A stretch of DNA of 26,173 nucleotides from Zavarzinia sp. (GTDB lineage Bacteria; Pseudomonadota; Alphaproteobacteria; Zavarziniales; Zavarziniaceae): positions 1-26,173 of the forward strand of contig JAQVKV010000001.1 in NCBI GenBank assembly GCA_028694545.1. Reading direction: 5' to 3'. The notes beneath the pieces were generated by a model. It ran no database searches. It was not told the DNA's origin and was given only the letters and a program-made list of their open reading frames with translations. Made by a program: the position numbers and the translations under genes. Positions 1-7,468 of the stretch are shown piece after piece; position 1 is the stretch's first letter; each line of letters starts with the position of its first letter.

Positions 1-2
1 CG

Positions 3-626
3 GAATGGCGCTGTCCCACCTGCGACGGCGACCGCACCCAATTCATTCTGCTCGATCCCGGCACGCCGCTCGTGTCGGACGGTATCGCCGATCGCGCCGC
101 CGTGCTGGAATACGTCTTTCGCGCGGTCGCCGCGAAGGACATGGCCGGGGTCGCCGTCGTCAACGACAAGCTGCAGGTGAAGGCGGTCGGCTTCCGGGAA
201 TGGAATGGGCAGGGGCTCGGCGTCCTGGTGACGCCGTGGTTCATGAACCTCGTCCTGCTGCCGGTCGAAGGCGGTGACGAGGCGCCGGTGGTTGGCACCA
301 AGCGCCTGGTCGAATTTCCTTCGGGCCGCTACGAATTCGTCCAGGGTCATGATGACCGCCTGGGCGGCTGGGAAGGCTGTTCCCTGTTCTCGCCCATGTT
401 CGAGTTCCGCACCATGGCCGAGGCCGTCGATGTCGCGGCGGCGGTGATGACCGCGCTCTTCGATCCCGATATCCGCGAGGACGGCGCGCCCACGGCGGAA
501 ATCCGCCAGCGCCGCGAAGCGGATGTCGCCGCGCGCGAGGCGGCGGAAAATCCGCCAGAAGAGGTGGCGGTGACGGATCCGGCCGCCTCGCGCCGCGATC
601 TTATTTTCGGCACTGCGAAACCGTGA
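3..626 (+). CDS. hybE: [NiFe]-hydrogenase assembly chaperone HybE/HupJ with N-terminal rubredoxin domain (5' partial)
   Basis: The frame is open from the window edge, so the start lies outside. The first visible residues, EWRCPTCDGDRTQF, match the second CPxC half of a rubredoxin iron site. About 185 residues of HybE/HupJ family sequence follow, including the GLGVLVTPWFMNL and EGCSLFSPMFEF segments that I recognise as typical of the family. HybE-type chaperones bind hydrogenase structural subunits during assembly and are known to occur with an N-terminal rubredoxin domain; in Rhodobacter and rhizobia the two parts are separate genes, hupI and hupJ. A GTG at 72 could start a shorter protein, but it would cut off the rubredoxin half, so I treat the gene as truncated by the window. 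Its stop overlaps the GTG of hupK (GTGA), showing translational coupling inside a hup/hyp operon. Confidence 0.9.
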   Translation, partial: EWRCPTCDGDRTQFILLDPGTPLVSDGIADRAAVLEYVFRAVAAKDMAGVAVVNDKLQVKAVGFREWNGQGLGVLVTPWFMNLVLLPVEGGDEAPVVGTKRLVEFPSGRYEFVQGHDDRLGGWEGCSLFSPMFEFRTMAEAVDVAAAVMTALFDPDIREDGAPTAEIRQRREADVAAREAAENPPEEVAVTDPAASRRDLIFGTAKP

Positions 627-1606
627 GCGCCGGCCTCGCCATCAGTCTCGTGCGGGACGGGCGCCGGACGCGCCCGATGCTGGAATTCACTCCCGGCCCC
701 GATCCCGCACGCCTGCTGGCGGGGCGCGACCCGGCTTCGGCCGCCGCCCTGGTGCCCCTTGTCTTCAATCTCTGCGCCGTGGCGCAGGGGCAGGCCGCCC
801 GCGCCGCCCTCGGCCTCGAGCCGGCGGGGGATGAGGCGGGCTTGCGTCTCGAGCATCTGCGCGACCATGCGCTCTGCTTCGGCGTGGCCTGGCCGGCGGC
901 GTTGGGGCAGGAACCGGACAATGCTCTCCTGTCGCGCCTCGTCGCCTTCGGGGCGGGGGCGGACGCTTCGGTCCTGCGATGTCATCTTGTCGGCGGCCCG
1001 GTCGATGTGGGCGGGTTGACGCTTCCCGAATTCGATCGCCTGCTGCGCGACGGGGCGACCCCGCTGACAAGGCTGATGGCGGCAATCCGCCAGCGCCTGC
1101 ATCCGGACTGGGGCCGGGCCGGGCTGCCCCGGCCGACGGTGGCGGAGGTGGCCGCCCGGCTCGATGGCGCATCCATTCCCCCCCGCGAGACCACGGCCCT
1201 CGATCATGTGGGCGAGGCCCCTCTCCTGCGCGCGCTGGAGGCGGTGGAGGGGCGTGGCCTTTTCACCCGCATGGTGGCGCGTCTGCTCGATTGCCTGCGC
1301 ATGCTCGATCCCCGTGCCCGCTTGGCCGGAGCGGCGCGGCCGGCCACCGGCATCGGCGTGGCGGCGGCGGTGCGCGGCATCCTCGGCCATCGGGCAACGG
1401 TGGCGGACGGGCGGGTGACGGGGTATCGTCTGCTCTCGCCGACCGACTGGAACCTGATGTCCGGTGGCATCCTGTCCCGCGTGCTGGCGGCCCTGCCGGC
1501 GGATGGGGACCTGCCGTTTCTGGCCCGGATCGCGGTGTCCTGCGTCAACCCTTGCGTGCCCACAACGATCGAGATCGACGGCCGGAGGTTCGCCGCCCAT
1601 GCATGA
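623..1606 (+). CDS. hupK: hydrogenase expression/formation protein HupK
   Basis: This 327-residue protein resembles HupK, a paralogue of the hydrogenase large subunit that has lost its active-site cysteines and is thought to act as a scaffold during assembly of the Fe(CN)2CO centre. The segment VFNLCAVAQGQAA near residues 48-60 sits where the large subunit has its RxCxxC nickel ligands, but only one Cys remains. Near the C-terminus SCVNPCVPTTIEI echoes the large-subunit DPCxxC region, again degenerate. The start is a GTG overlapping the hybE stop, and the stop overlaps the hypA start by 8 bases. HupK sequences diverge quickly, so part of the support comes from position between hybE and hypA, which matches R. 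capsulatus hupJ-hupK-hypA. Confidence 0.85.
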   Translation: MSAGLAISLVRDGRRTRPMLEFTPGPDPARLLAGRDPASAAALVPLVFNLCAVAQGQAARAALGLEPAGDEAGLRLEHLRDHALCFGVAWPAALGQEPDNALLSRLVAFGAGADASVLRCHLVGGPVDVGGLTLPEFDRLLRDGATPLTRLMAAIRQRLHPDWGRAGLPRPTVAEVAARLDGASIPPRETTALDHVGEAPLLRALEAVEGRGLFTRMVARLLDCLRMLDPRARLAGAARPATGIGVAAAVRGILGHRATVADGRVTGYRLLSPTDWNLMSGGILSRVLAALPADGDLPFLARIAVSCVNPCVPTTIEIDGRRFAAHA

Positions 1607-1940
1607 GATGGCCCTGTGCGAAAGCGTGATCGCCGCGGTCGAGGACTCGGCCCGAGTGAACCATTTTACCCGCGTGCGCAAGGTGCGGCTGGAGATCGGC
1701 CGTTTCGCCGGGGTCGAGGTGTCGGCGCTGCGCTTTGGCTTCGATGTCGTCGCCCGTGGCACGCTTTGCGAGGGGGCCGAACTCGTCGTGCTGGAGCCGA
1801 AGGGCCGGGCCTGGTGCTTCGATTGTTCCGAAACCGTCGAGCTTGACGAAAGGCTCGACCCCTGCCCTCTCTGCGGCGGCCTGCGCCTGCAGCCCGTCAG
1901 CGGCAATGAAATGAACATCAAGGACCTGGAGGTGGAATGA
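1599..1940 (+). CDS. hypA: hydrogenase maturation nickel metallochaperone HypA
   Basis: This is a 113-residue HypA of normal family length. It begins [10 protein letters not shown], in which His2 is the known nickel ligand of the family. A zinc site of two CxxC pairs is visible (CFDC and CPLC), and the C-terminus contains the typical [13 protein letters not shown]. HypA works with HypB to deliver Ni2+ to the hydrogenase large-subunit precursor after the Fe(CN)2CO group is in place. I chose the ATG at 1599 because the open frame upstream has no family similarity and MHEMALCES is the canonical N-terminus. The gene overlaps hupK by 8 bases and its stop codon overlaps the first hypB ATG, so it is part of the same transcript. 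Confidence 0.96.
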   Translation: MHEMALCESVIAAVEDSARVNHFTRVRKVRLEIGRFAGVEVSALRFGFDVVARGTLCEGAELVVLEPKGRAWCFDCSETVELDERLDPCPLCGGLRLQPVSGNEMNIKDLEVE

Positions 1941-2917
1941 TGTGTACCGTTTGCGGCTGTTCGGGCACCGGCGCCACCCTCGAAGGGCACCACCACCATC
2001 ACGACCATGATCATGATCACCACCATGACCAAGATCATCATCACCACCACGCCCATGATCACCCGCATGATCACGGCCACGATCATGACCATCACCATGA
2101 TCATCATCACACCCATGACCATGGCACTCACGATTACGGCCGGGGTCCGGCCCATGCCCATGTGCCCGGCCTCAGCCAGACCCGCATGGTGGAGATCGAG
2201 CGCGGCATTCTCGCCGCCAACGACGGTATCGCCGGGCGCAATCGCGAGGCACTGGCGGGGCATTACCAGTTCGCGCTGAACTTCCTGTCCAGCCCCGGCG
2301 CCGGCAAGACCACGCTTCTGGTCGAGACCGTCGCCCGCCTGCGCGAGCGTCTGGCGGTCGTGGTGATCGAAGGCGACCAGCAGACCGCGAATGACGCCGA
2401 GCGCATCCGCGCGGCTGGCGCCCCGGCAATCCAGGTGAACACGGGCAAGGGCTGTCATCTCGACGCTGACATGGTGGCACGGGCCCTCGACGCGCTGAAG
2501 CCCGCCGACGGTGCCCTCGTCTTCATCGAGAATGTCGGTAACCTGGTCTGTCCCGCCGGTTTCGATCTGGGCGAGGCGAAGCGTGTTACCCTCGTCTCGG
2601 TCACGGAAGGCGAGGACAAGCCCCTGAAATATCCGGATGCCTTCGCCGGCGCCGATCTTGTGCTGGTGACCAAATCCGACCTTCTGCCTTACCTCGATTT
2701 CGACCTGGACCAGCTCATCGCCAATGTCGCGCGGATCAATCCGGCGGCGACGATCCTGCATCTGTCCACTCGCGGCGGCGAGGGCATGGAGTGCTGGATC
2801 GACTGGCTGGTGAAGGCCCGCAACGAATGGATCGAGGATCTGGCGCTTCAGGCGGAGGCACGCGCCGCCGGCCTCCGTCAGGTGATGACCGGCGCCATCG
2901 CCGGGGTGCGCCCCTGA
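1940..2917 (+). CDS. hypB: hydrogenase nickel incorporation GTPase HypB with polyhistidine nickel-binding tail
   Basis: This is a 325-residue HypB. It has the N-terminal MCTVCGC high-affinity nickel motif, then a histidine/aspartate-rich stretch at about residues 17-75 with some 32 histidines, then a SIMIBI-class G domain: Walker [10 protein letters not shown] near 117-125, the metal-site segment [20 protein letters not shown], and a G4 motif written TKSD rather than NKxD. It hydrolyses GTP to drive nickel transfer with HypA; the His-rich tail resembles HypB of Bradyrhizobium, which also stores nickel. Two adjacent ATGs at 1937 and 1940 are possible. I prefer 1940 because it gives the canonical MC N-terminus and a better distance (7 nt) from GGAGG at 1928-1932. 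The stop overlaps the hupR start by one base. Confidence 0.96.
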   Translation: MCTVCGCSGTGATLEGHHHHHDHDHDHHHDQDHHHHHAHDHPHDHGHDHDHHHDHHHTHDHGTHDYGRGPAHAHVPGLSQTRMVEIERGILAANDGIAGRNREALAGHYQFALNFLSSPGAGKTTLLVETVARLRERLAVVVIEGDQQTANDAERIRAAGAPAIQVNTGKGCHLDADMVARALDALKPADGALVFIENVGNLVCPAGFDLGEAKRVTLVSVTEGEDKPLKYPDAFAGADLVLVTKSDLLPYLDFDLDQLIANVARINPAATILHLSTRGGEGMECWIDWLVKARNEWIEDLALQAEARAAGLRQVMTGAIAGVRP

Positions 2918-4371
2918 TGGACAGCCGTCCCGGCATTCTGGTGGTCGATGACGAGCCGCGTTCGGTCGAGGTGATCGCCCGCGTCCTTGACGAGGATTTC
3001 GAGGTGTTCCCGGCCACCACGGCCGAGGCGGAGCTGCGCCACCTGGAGAACGAGTGGATCCAGGTGATCCTGGCGGACCAGCGCATGCCGGATGTCACCG
3101 GCGTCGCCCTGCTGGCCCAGGCGCGCGAACGCTGGCCCGATGTCGCGCGCATCCTGATCACCGGCTATACCGATCCGGACGACATGATCGGCGCGATCAA
3201 CGATGCCGGGATCTATCAGTTCGTCGCCAAGCCCTGGCATCCCGACCAGCTTCTCCTGACGGTGCGCAACGCCGCCAAACTCTATCGTCTCCAGCGCGAA
3301 CACGATCGTCTCTCGATAGAGATGAAGCTGCTTGGCCCGACACTGGAAACCCGCCTCGCCAGCCGGCGGGAGCGGATCCGCCAGGGCTTCCATTTCGACA
3401 GTCTCATCCGCGCGGTCGGCAGCCCGCTGGACGAGACCTGTCGCGTGGCGGCCCAGGTCGCCACCTTCGACGTGCCGGTGCTGATCCTCGGCGAGACCGG
3501 CACGGGCAAGGAATTGCTCGCCCGGGCCATTCACTACGGCAGCCTTCGCGCCGACCGGCCGTTCCAGGCCGAGAACTGCGGCGCCATTCCGGACGAACTG
3601 CTGGAATCCGAACTTTTCGGCCACAAGAAGGGCGCCTTCACCGGCGCGGTCGCCAACCGTGTCGGCCTGCTCGAACAGGCGGATGGCGGCACCGTCTTCC
3701 TCGACGAAATCGGCGATGTCTCGCCCGCCTTCCAGGTCAAGCTGCTGCGCTTCCTCCAGGAGGGCGAGATCCGTCCCGTCGGCTCGAATGAATCGCGGCA
3801 GGTGAATGTCCGCGTGATCGCCGCCACCCATCGCGACCTCGCGGCCGAGGTGGAGGCCGGCCGTTTTCGCCAGGACCTCTATTACCGCCTGTCCACCATG
3901 GTGCTGGACGTGCCGCCCCTGCGCCGCCGCCCGGGTGACATCCGCCTGCTGGCGGAAGCGATCCTGGCCCAGCTCTGCACCACCCACGGCAAGGCCTTGA
4001 AGGGGCTGACGGCGGAAGCGATCGCCTGTCTCGAAGCCTATGACTGGCCCGGCAATGTACGCGAACTGCAGAACGAGCTGACCCGTGCCCTCGTCCTCGC
4101 CGACCGGGACCGGCTGGGCCCGGAATCCCTCTCGGCCAAGGTGCTGGCCGGAGCCGCCGGCCGCAACGACGCCATTCATATCGCGGGCACCGAAAGCGGC
4201 CCCCTGCGCGATCGGGTGGAACGGGTCGAATCGGCGATCCTGCTCGAGACCCTGATGCGCTATCGCTGGAACAAGAGCAAGGCAGCCAAGGAACTGGGCC
4301 TGTCCCGCGTCGGTCTGCGGGCGAAACTCGAACGCTACGGCCTTGCCCCCGGCGGCAATCGCTCGCACTGA
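2917..4371 (+). CDS. hupR: hydrogenase transcriptional regulator HupR/HoxA (NtrC-family response regulator)
   Basis: This 484-residue response regulator has a receiver domain with Asp11/Asp12, phospho-acceptor Asp54 in VILADQRMP and Lys105 in VAKPWH; an AAA+ domain with Walker A GETGTGKE at 192-199, an intact GAFTGA loop at 239-244 and Walker B TVFLDE at 259-264; and a C-terminal Fis-type helix-turn-helix (NKSKAAKELGLSRVGL). HupR/HoxA proteins activate hydrogenase structural genes, usually under a HupT/HoxJ kinase. The intact GAFTGA loop suggests sigma-54-dependent activation, as for rhizobial HoxA. The start at 2917 overlaps the hypB stop (TGATG); upstream in-frame codons lie inside hypB and lack similarity. 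The assignment to hydrogenase control rests mainly on its position directly after hypB. Confidence 0.92.
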   Translation: MDSRPGILVVDDEPRSVEVIARVLDEDFEVFPATTAEAELRHLENEWIQVILADQRMPDVTGVALLAQARERWPDVARILITGYTDPDDMIGAINDAGIYQFVAKPWHPDQLLLTVRNAAKLYRLQREHDRLSIEMKLLGPTLETRLASRRERIRQGFHFDSLIRAVGSPLDETCRVAAQVATFDVPVLILGETGTGKELLARAIHYGSLRADRPFQAENCGAIPDELLESELFGHKKGAFTGAVANRVGLLEQADGGTVFLDEIGDVSPAFQVKLLRFLQEGEIRPVGSNESRQVNVRVIAATHRDLAAEVEAGRFRQDLYYRLSTMVLDVPPLRRRPGDIRLLAEAILAQLCTTHGKALKGLTAEAIACLEAYDWPGNVRELQNELTRALVLADRDRLGPESLSAKVLAGAAGRNDAIHIAGTESGPLRDRVERVESAILLETLMRYRWNKSKAAKELGLSRVGLRAKLERYGLAPGGNRSH

Positions 4372-4433
4372 GAAGATAGAGGGCCCGGCGGGCCAAGCTT
4401 CGGCGGTGGTCTGGATTGATCCCGGCATGAGCC

Positions 4434-4450
4434 CCGGCCGCATGGGCCGG
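4434..4450. other. small perfect inverted repeat next to the tRNA 3' end
   Basis: CCGGCC at 4434-4439 and GGCCGG at 4445-4450 flank a 5-base loop, two bases beyond the CCA end of the tRNA. There is no T-run on either strand, so it is at best a weak terminator or a processing structure. A second short arm pair (GGCCC/GGGCC) lies near 4382-4394, just after hupR. Confidence 0.3.
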
Positions 4451-4451
4451 T

Positions 4452-4527
4452 TGGCGTCCCCAAGGGGATTCGAACCCCTGTTACCGCCGTGAGAGGGCGA
4501 TGTCCTAGGCCTCTAGACGATGGGGAC
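4452..4527 (-). tRNA. tRNA-Glu (CTC anticodon)
   Basis: Read on the minus strand, the sequence begins GTCCCCATCGTCTAGAGG and folds into a full cloverleaf: 7-bp acceptor stem (GTCCCCA with TGGGGAC), a D arm, an anticodon stem CGCCC/GGCGG-type around the loop CTCTCAC giving anticodon CTC, and the T arm AGGGGTTCGAATCCCCT. A discriminator G and an encoded CCA end at 4452-4454. The sequence closely resembles bacterial tRNA-Glu. It lies between the convergently facing hupR and the start-distal end of the threonine aldolase gene. Confidence 0.97.
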
Positions 4528-4571
4528 CAGAGCCGGAAGAGGCGCGTTCATAGCGTCTTCCGGCGCGGCGA

Positions 4572-5660
4572 TCAAGCGGATTCTGCGGCGGGGCTGGCGT
4601 CGGCGGCGCTGTCGGCGGCCTTGGCCGCGCAGGCGATGAAGGCGTCCACCGAGGCTTCCGCCGTATCGAAGGCGGTGACGAGGCGATAGAGCGTCGCGTC
4701 GCGCGCCGGATCAGCCGGAGGCGCGCCCCAGTCGTAGAAATGGAAGCCGCCGGCCTTCAACCCGTCGGCGATCCCGGGCGGCAGCCGCACGAAGATCTCG
4801 TTGGCGTCCACCGGATGGTCCAGCTCGACGCCGGGAAGGTCGATCAGGCCAAGGGCCAGCCGGGTCGCCATCTCGTTGGCGTGGGCGGCGTTCTTCAGCC
4901 ACAGGTCGTCCGCCAGATAGGCGTCGAGCTGGGCCGAGAGGAAGCGCATCTTCGAGACGAGATGGCCCGCGCGCTTGCGCCGGTAGAGGAAATTCGCGGC
5001 CAGCGCCGTATCGAAGAACACCACCGCTTCCTCCGCCAGCGCCCCGTTCTTGGTCGCGCCGAAGGACAGCACGTCGACCCCGGCCTTCCAGGTGATCTCG
5101 GCCGGCGCGCAGCCGAGCCCGGCGACCGCATTGCCGAAGCGGGCCCCATCCATGTGGACGCGCAGGCCCCTTTCCTTCGCGAAGGCGCCGATTGCCGCCA
5201 CTTCCCGCGGCGTATAGACGGTACCGGCCTCCGTCGCCTGGGTCAGGGAGACGGCGGCGGGCTGGACGTGGTGCTGGTCGCCAAGGCGGATCGGGGCGAT
5301 GCGGGCCGCCAGGGCCTCGGGTGTCAGCTTGCCCTCGACGCCGGGCACGATCTGGATGCGGGCGCCGGACATGGCTTCCACCGCGCCGCACTCGTCGACC
5401 TCCACATGGGCTTCGTCCGTCGCCAGGATCCCGCCCCAGGGCGGCACCAGGGCGGACAGGGACAGCGCATTGGCGGCGGTGCCGGTGGCGACCGGGAAGA
5501 CCGCCACCTCATGCTCGAAGATCTCGGCCAGGCGGGCGTTCAGCCTTTCGCTGATGGGGTCGGCGCCATAGGGCGGCATGGGACCGGCGGCGGCCGCCTT
5601 GGCCAGGGCTTCGACGATGGCGGGATGGGCCCCGGTCACATTGTCGGACGAGAAATTCAT
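4572..5660 (-). CDS. ltaE: low-specificity L-threonine aldolase (PLP-dependent beta-eliminating lyase family)
   Basis: This 362-residue fold-type I PLP enzyme cleaves L-threonine or allo-threonine to glycine and acetaldehyde. It starts MNFSSDNVTGAHP, close to the family N-terminus. The cofactor-contacting HMDGAR lies at 169-174 (Asp171) and the Schiff-base lysine is predicted to be Lys204 in SFGATKNG. The start at 5660 is preferred over an upstream in-frame codon at 5708 because the family begins here, the segment AGGTGG lies a few bases upstream, and the start overlaps the stop of the preceding M67 gene in an ATGA. The C-terminal tail is rich in Ala/Asp/Ser. It is the last gene of a three-gene minus-strand operon. 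Confidence 0.93.
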   Translation of the reverse strand: MNFSSDNVTGAHPAIVEALAKAAAAGPMPPYGADPISERLNARLAEIFEHEVAVFPVATGTAANALSLSALVPPWGGILATDEAHVEVDECGAVEAMSGARIQIVPGVEGKLTPEALAARIAPIRLGDQHHVQPAAVSLTQATEAGTVYTPREVAAIGAFAKERGLRVHMDGARFGNAVAGLGCAPAEITWKAGVDVLSFGATKNGALAEEAVVFFDTALAANFLYRRKRAGHLVSKMRFLSAQLDAYLADDLWLKNAAHANEMATRLALGLIDLPGVELDHPVDANEIFVRLPPGIADGLKAGGFHFYDWGAPPADPARDATLYRLVTAFDTAEASVDAFIACAAKAADSAADASPAAESA

Positions 5661-6082
5661 GACACCACCTCGATACGCGCTTCGACGAACCCGTCCGGTT
5701 CCGGCCACCAGGCCCGGACCGTGCCATCCGGCCCGATGATGAGCCAGACCAGGGTGTGATCATAAGCCCCCGCGCGGTCGCGGCGCGAGGGGATGGCTTC
5801 ACCCACGGGATGGGAATGATAGAGGCCGGCAACGCGGCGTCCCGCCGCCCTTTCCGTCCGTTGCAGGGAAAGGTGCAGAGCCGTGTCCAGCTCGAAACTG
5901 TCCGTCGCGCCGTCGGGGGCCAGGTTGGCCGAGGCGACGGCCCGGTCGATCACCAGAGGGGCGGTCCCGTCGACCGGTCCGGTCAGCAGGCCGCAGCATT
6001 CCCGGGGCGCGGCTTCGGCCGCATGGTCGCGAAGCGTGGCCAGCACGCCGGCGGCGAGGTGAAGGGCGCGGGGGCCGCTCAC
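5657..6082 (-). CDS. M67 family (JAB1/MPN/JAMM) metallopeptidase
   Basis: This 141-residue protein contains a complete JAMM zinc site: Glu28 in PRECCGLL, His89 and His91 in YHSHP, Ser99 and Asp102 in SRRD. Bacterial M67 proteins of this size act as isopeptidases or desampylase-like enzymes, for example releasing cysteine or ubiquitin-like sulfur carriers in cysteine or cofactor biosynthesis. The physiological substrate here is not evident, since no sulfur-carrier or E1-like gene lies nearby. It is translationally coupled at both ends: its start overlaps the stop of the small membrane protein and its stop overlaps the threonine aldolase start, each by 4 bases. Confidence 0.9.
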   Translation of the reverse strand: MSGPRALHLAAGVLATLRDHAAEAAPRECCGLLTGPVDGTAPLVIDRAVASANLAPDGATDSFELDTALHLSLQRTERAAGRRVAGLYHSHPVGEAIPSRRDRAGAYDHTLVWLIIGPDGTVRAWWPEPDGFVEARIEVVS

Positions 6083-6381
6083 GGTTCGGGGGTAAGGCGG
6101 GTCTCGCCTGGCGACTTGCCGGTGGCGGGATCGACATAGAGCAGCCGTTCAGCCCCTTGCGCATCGCGCAGGCGCAGCACCAGATAATCGCCGGCGCCGG
6201 TCATCTCGATCAGGGTCTCGCCGGCCGGAATCCGCAATTCCGCCGTGATCCCGCCCTTTTTCCCGCCGACTTTGGTGGCAAGGCCGTATATGAACAGCGC
6301 CAGCATGGCGACAAGGATGACGCCGAGGATGATGACGACGGCCTTGAGGCCACGAGGGTTTGGAGGCAACTCTTCGGCCAT
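6079..6381 (-). CDS. small single-span membrane protein (DUF6476-like)
   Basis: This 100-residue protein has a short N-terminal region with prolines, one transmembrane segment at about residues 13-35 (AVVIILGVILVAMLALFIYGLA), and a 60-residue soluble domain containing TAELRIPAGETLIEM and YLVLRLRDAQGAERLLYVDPATG, which looks like a small beta domain. It resembles the DUF6476 proteins of alphaproteobacteria that sit beside rluD; I know of no function. Its ATG overlaps the rluD ATG head to head. It is first in the operon with the M67 protease and threonine aldolase. The family name is from memory, not from a search. Confidence 0.82.
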   Translation of the reverse strand: MAEELPPNPRGLKAVVIILGVILVAMLALFIYGLATKVGGKKGGITAELRIPAGETLIEMTGAGDYLVLRLRDAQGAERLLYVDPATGKSPGETRLTPEP

Positions 6382-7333
6382 GATGGATATGCTCTCGAAC
6401 CCGCATCAGGTGACGGTGGCGGAGGAAGACGGCGGCGAGCGTCTGGACAAGGTGCTGGCCAGGACCACCGGCCTGTCCCGCATGCGCCTGAAGGGGCTGA
6501 TCGAGACCGGCCGGGTGACGATCGACGGCGCGACCATAGAGGACGCCTCGGCCAGGGTCAAACCGGGCCAGGCGCTGGTGGTCGACGTGCCGCCGCCCGA
6601 ACCCGCGACGCCGATCGCCCAGGCGATCGACCTCGTGATCCCCTATGAGGACGAACATCTGATCGTCGTCGACAAGCCCGCCGGCCTCGTCGTGCATCCG
6701 GCCCCGGGCAATCCGGACGGAACCCTGGTCAATGCCCTGCTGGAGCATTGCAAGGGCCAGTTGTCGGGTATCGGCGGGGTGGAGCGGCCGGGCATCGTGC
6801 ACCGGATCGACAAGGATACCTCGGGCCTTCTCGTCGTCGCCAAGACGGAGGAAGCGCATCACGGCCTTGCCGCGCTCTTCGCCGCCCATGACCTCGACCG
6901 GGGCTACAAGGCCGTGGTTTATGGCAATCCGCCAGCCAATGCGGGCACGGTGGACCGGCCCATCGCCCGCTCGCGCTACGACCGCAAGAAGATGGCGATC
7001 GTCGAGACCGGCAAGGAGGCGATCACCCATTGGCAGGTCGAGGCGCGCTTTGGCCGCCCGCCGGTCGCCGCCCTGCTCGACTGCCGGCTGGAAACCGGGC
7101 GCACGCATCAGATCCGCGTCCACCTCGCCTCGCTCGGCCATGGTCTCGTCGGCGATCCGCTCTACGGCCGGCCGCAGAAGGGGGCGCCGCAGGTGGCGCT
7201 GAACTTCCCGCGTCAGGCCCTGCACGCATGGCTTCTGGGATTCTGCCATCCGGTGACGCGGGAGCCATTGTCTTTCGAAAGCGAATTGCCAAATGATCTC
7301 AATGATCTCCTCGCCAGTCTGGAGGAGATATAA
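6380..7333 (+). CDS. rluD: RluA/RluD-family 23S rRNA pseudouridine synthase
   Basis: This 317-residue protein has an N-terminal S4 RNA-binding domain (GERLDKVLARTTGLSRMRLK then a GRVTIDG loop) and a pseudouridine synthase domain with the catalytic segment HRIDKDTSGLLVVAK containing the essential Asp. Other RluA-class motifs are GLVVHPAPGN, CRLETGRTHQIRVH and GDPLYG. RluD modifies uridines in helix 69 of 23S rRNA; RluA-type paralogues differ in target, so the exact site is uncertain. Possible ATGs lie at 6380, 6383 and 6389. None has an ideal ribosome site; GGAGG at 6362-6366 is 13 bases from the first. An open extension back to 6245 lies inside the opposite gene and lacks similarity. Confidence 0.92.
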   Translation: MMDMLSNPHQVTVAEEDGGERLDKVLARTTGLSRMRLKGLIETGRVTIDGATIEDASARVKPGQALVVDVPPPEPATPIAQAIDLVIPYEDEHLIVVDKPAGLVVHPAPGNPDGTLVNALLEHCKGQLSGIGGVERPGIVHRIDKDTSGLLVVAKTEEAHHGLAALFAAHDLDRGYKAVVYGNPPANAGTVDRPIARSRYDRKKMAIVETGKEAITHWQVEARFGRPPVAALLDCRLETGRTHQIRVHLASLGHGLVGDPLYGRPQKGAPQVALNFPRQALHAWLLGFCHPVTREPLSFESELPNDLNDLLASLEEI

Positions 7334-7360
7334 TCAGAGCGCATATCCGATCATACAAGT

Positions 7361-7468
7361 CGGGTATTGCGGAAATGCGGTGAAAGTCCGAGTGTAGCCC
7401 CACAAGACCCGTCTCCCTATGGTGGGGGTGGGTTTCGCAGTTCCTGGCCGAAGCCTGGAGGTTGTCCG
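7361..7468 (+). promoter_or_regulatory. structured rpoH leader with Shine-Dalgarno-covering hairpin
   Basis: Upstream of rpoH, CGGGT (7361-7365) can pair with ACCCG (7407-7411) around an inner CGG/CCG stem. Closer to the start, 7441-7460 forms a hairpin: U7441.G7460, U7442-A7459, C7443-G7458, C7444-G7457, a U.U mismatch, then GGC(CGAA)GCC. This pairs four of the five bases of the GGAGG ribosome site at 7457-7461. An SD-blocking stem weakened by a mismatch and a wobble pair is what translational thermosensors look like. The function is inferred; no conserved thermometer family was recognised. Confidence 0.42.

Noticed and set aside
347..2761. An 804-codon open frame on the minus strand
   Set aside because: It is the reverse shadow of hybE, hupK, hypA and hypB. 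Its Met/Val-rich stretch is simply the antisense of the HypB polyhistidine codons, and the plus-strand frames have clear families.
2878..4443. A 521-codon open frame on the minus strand
   Set aside because: It lies antisense to hupR, whose domains and catalytic motifs are complete on the plus strand, and has no recognisable family features.
7329..7334. TATAAT as a -10 box for rpoH
   Set aside because: The bases are formed by the last codons and stop of rluD, and no acceptable -35 box lies 16-18 bases upstream.
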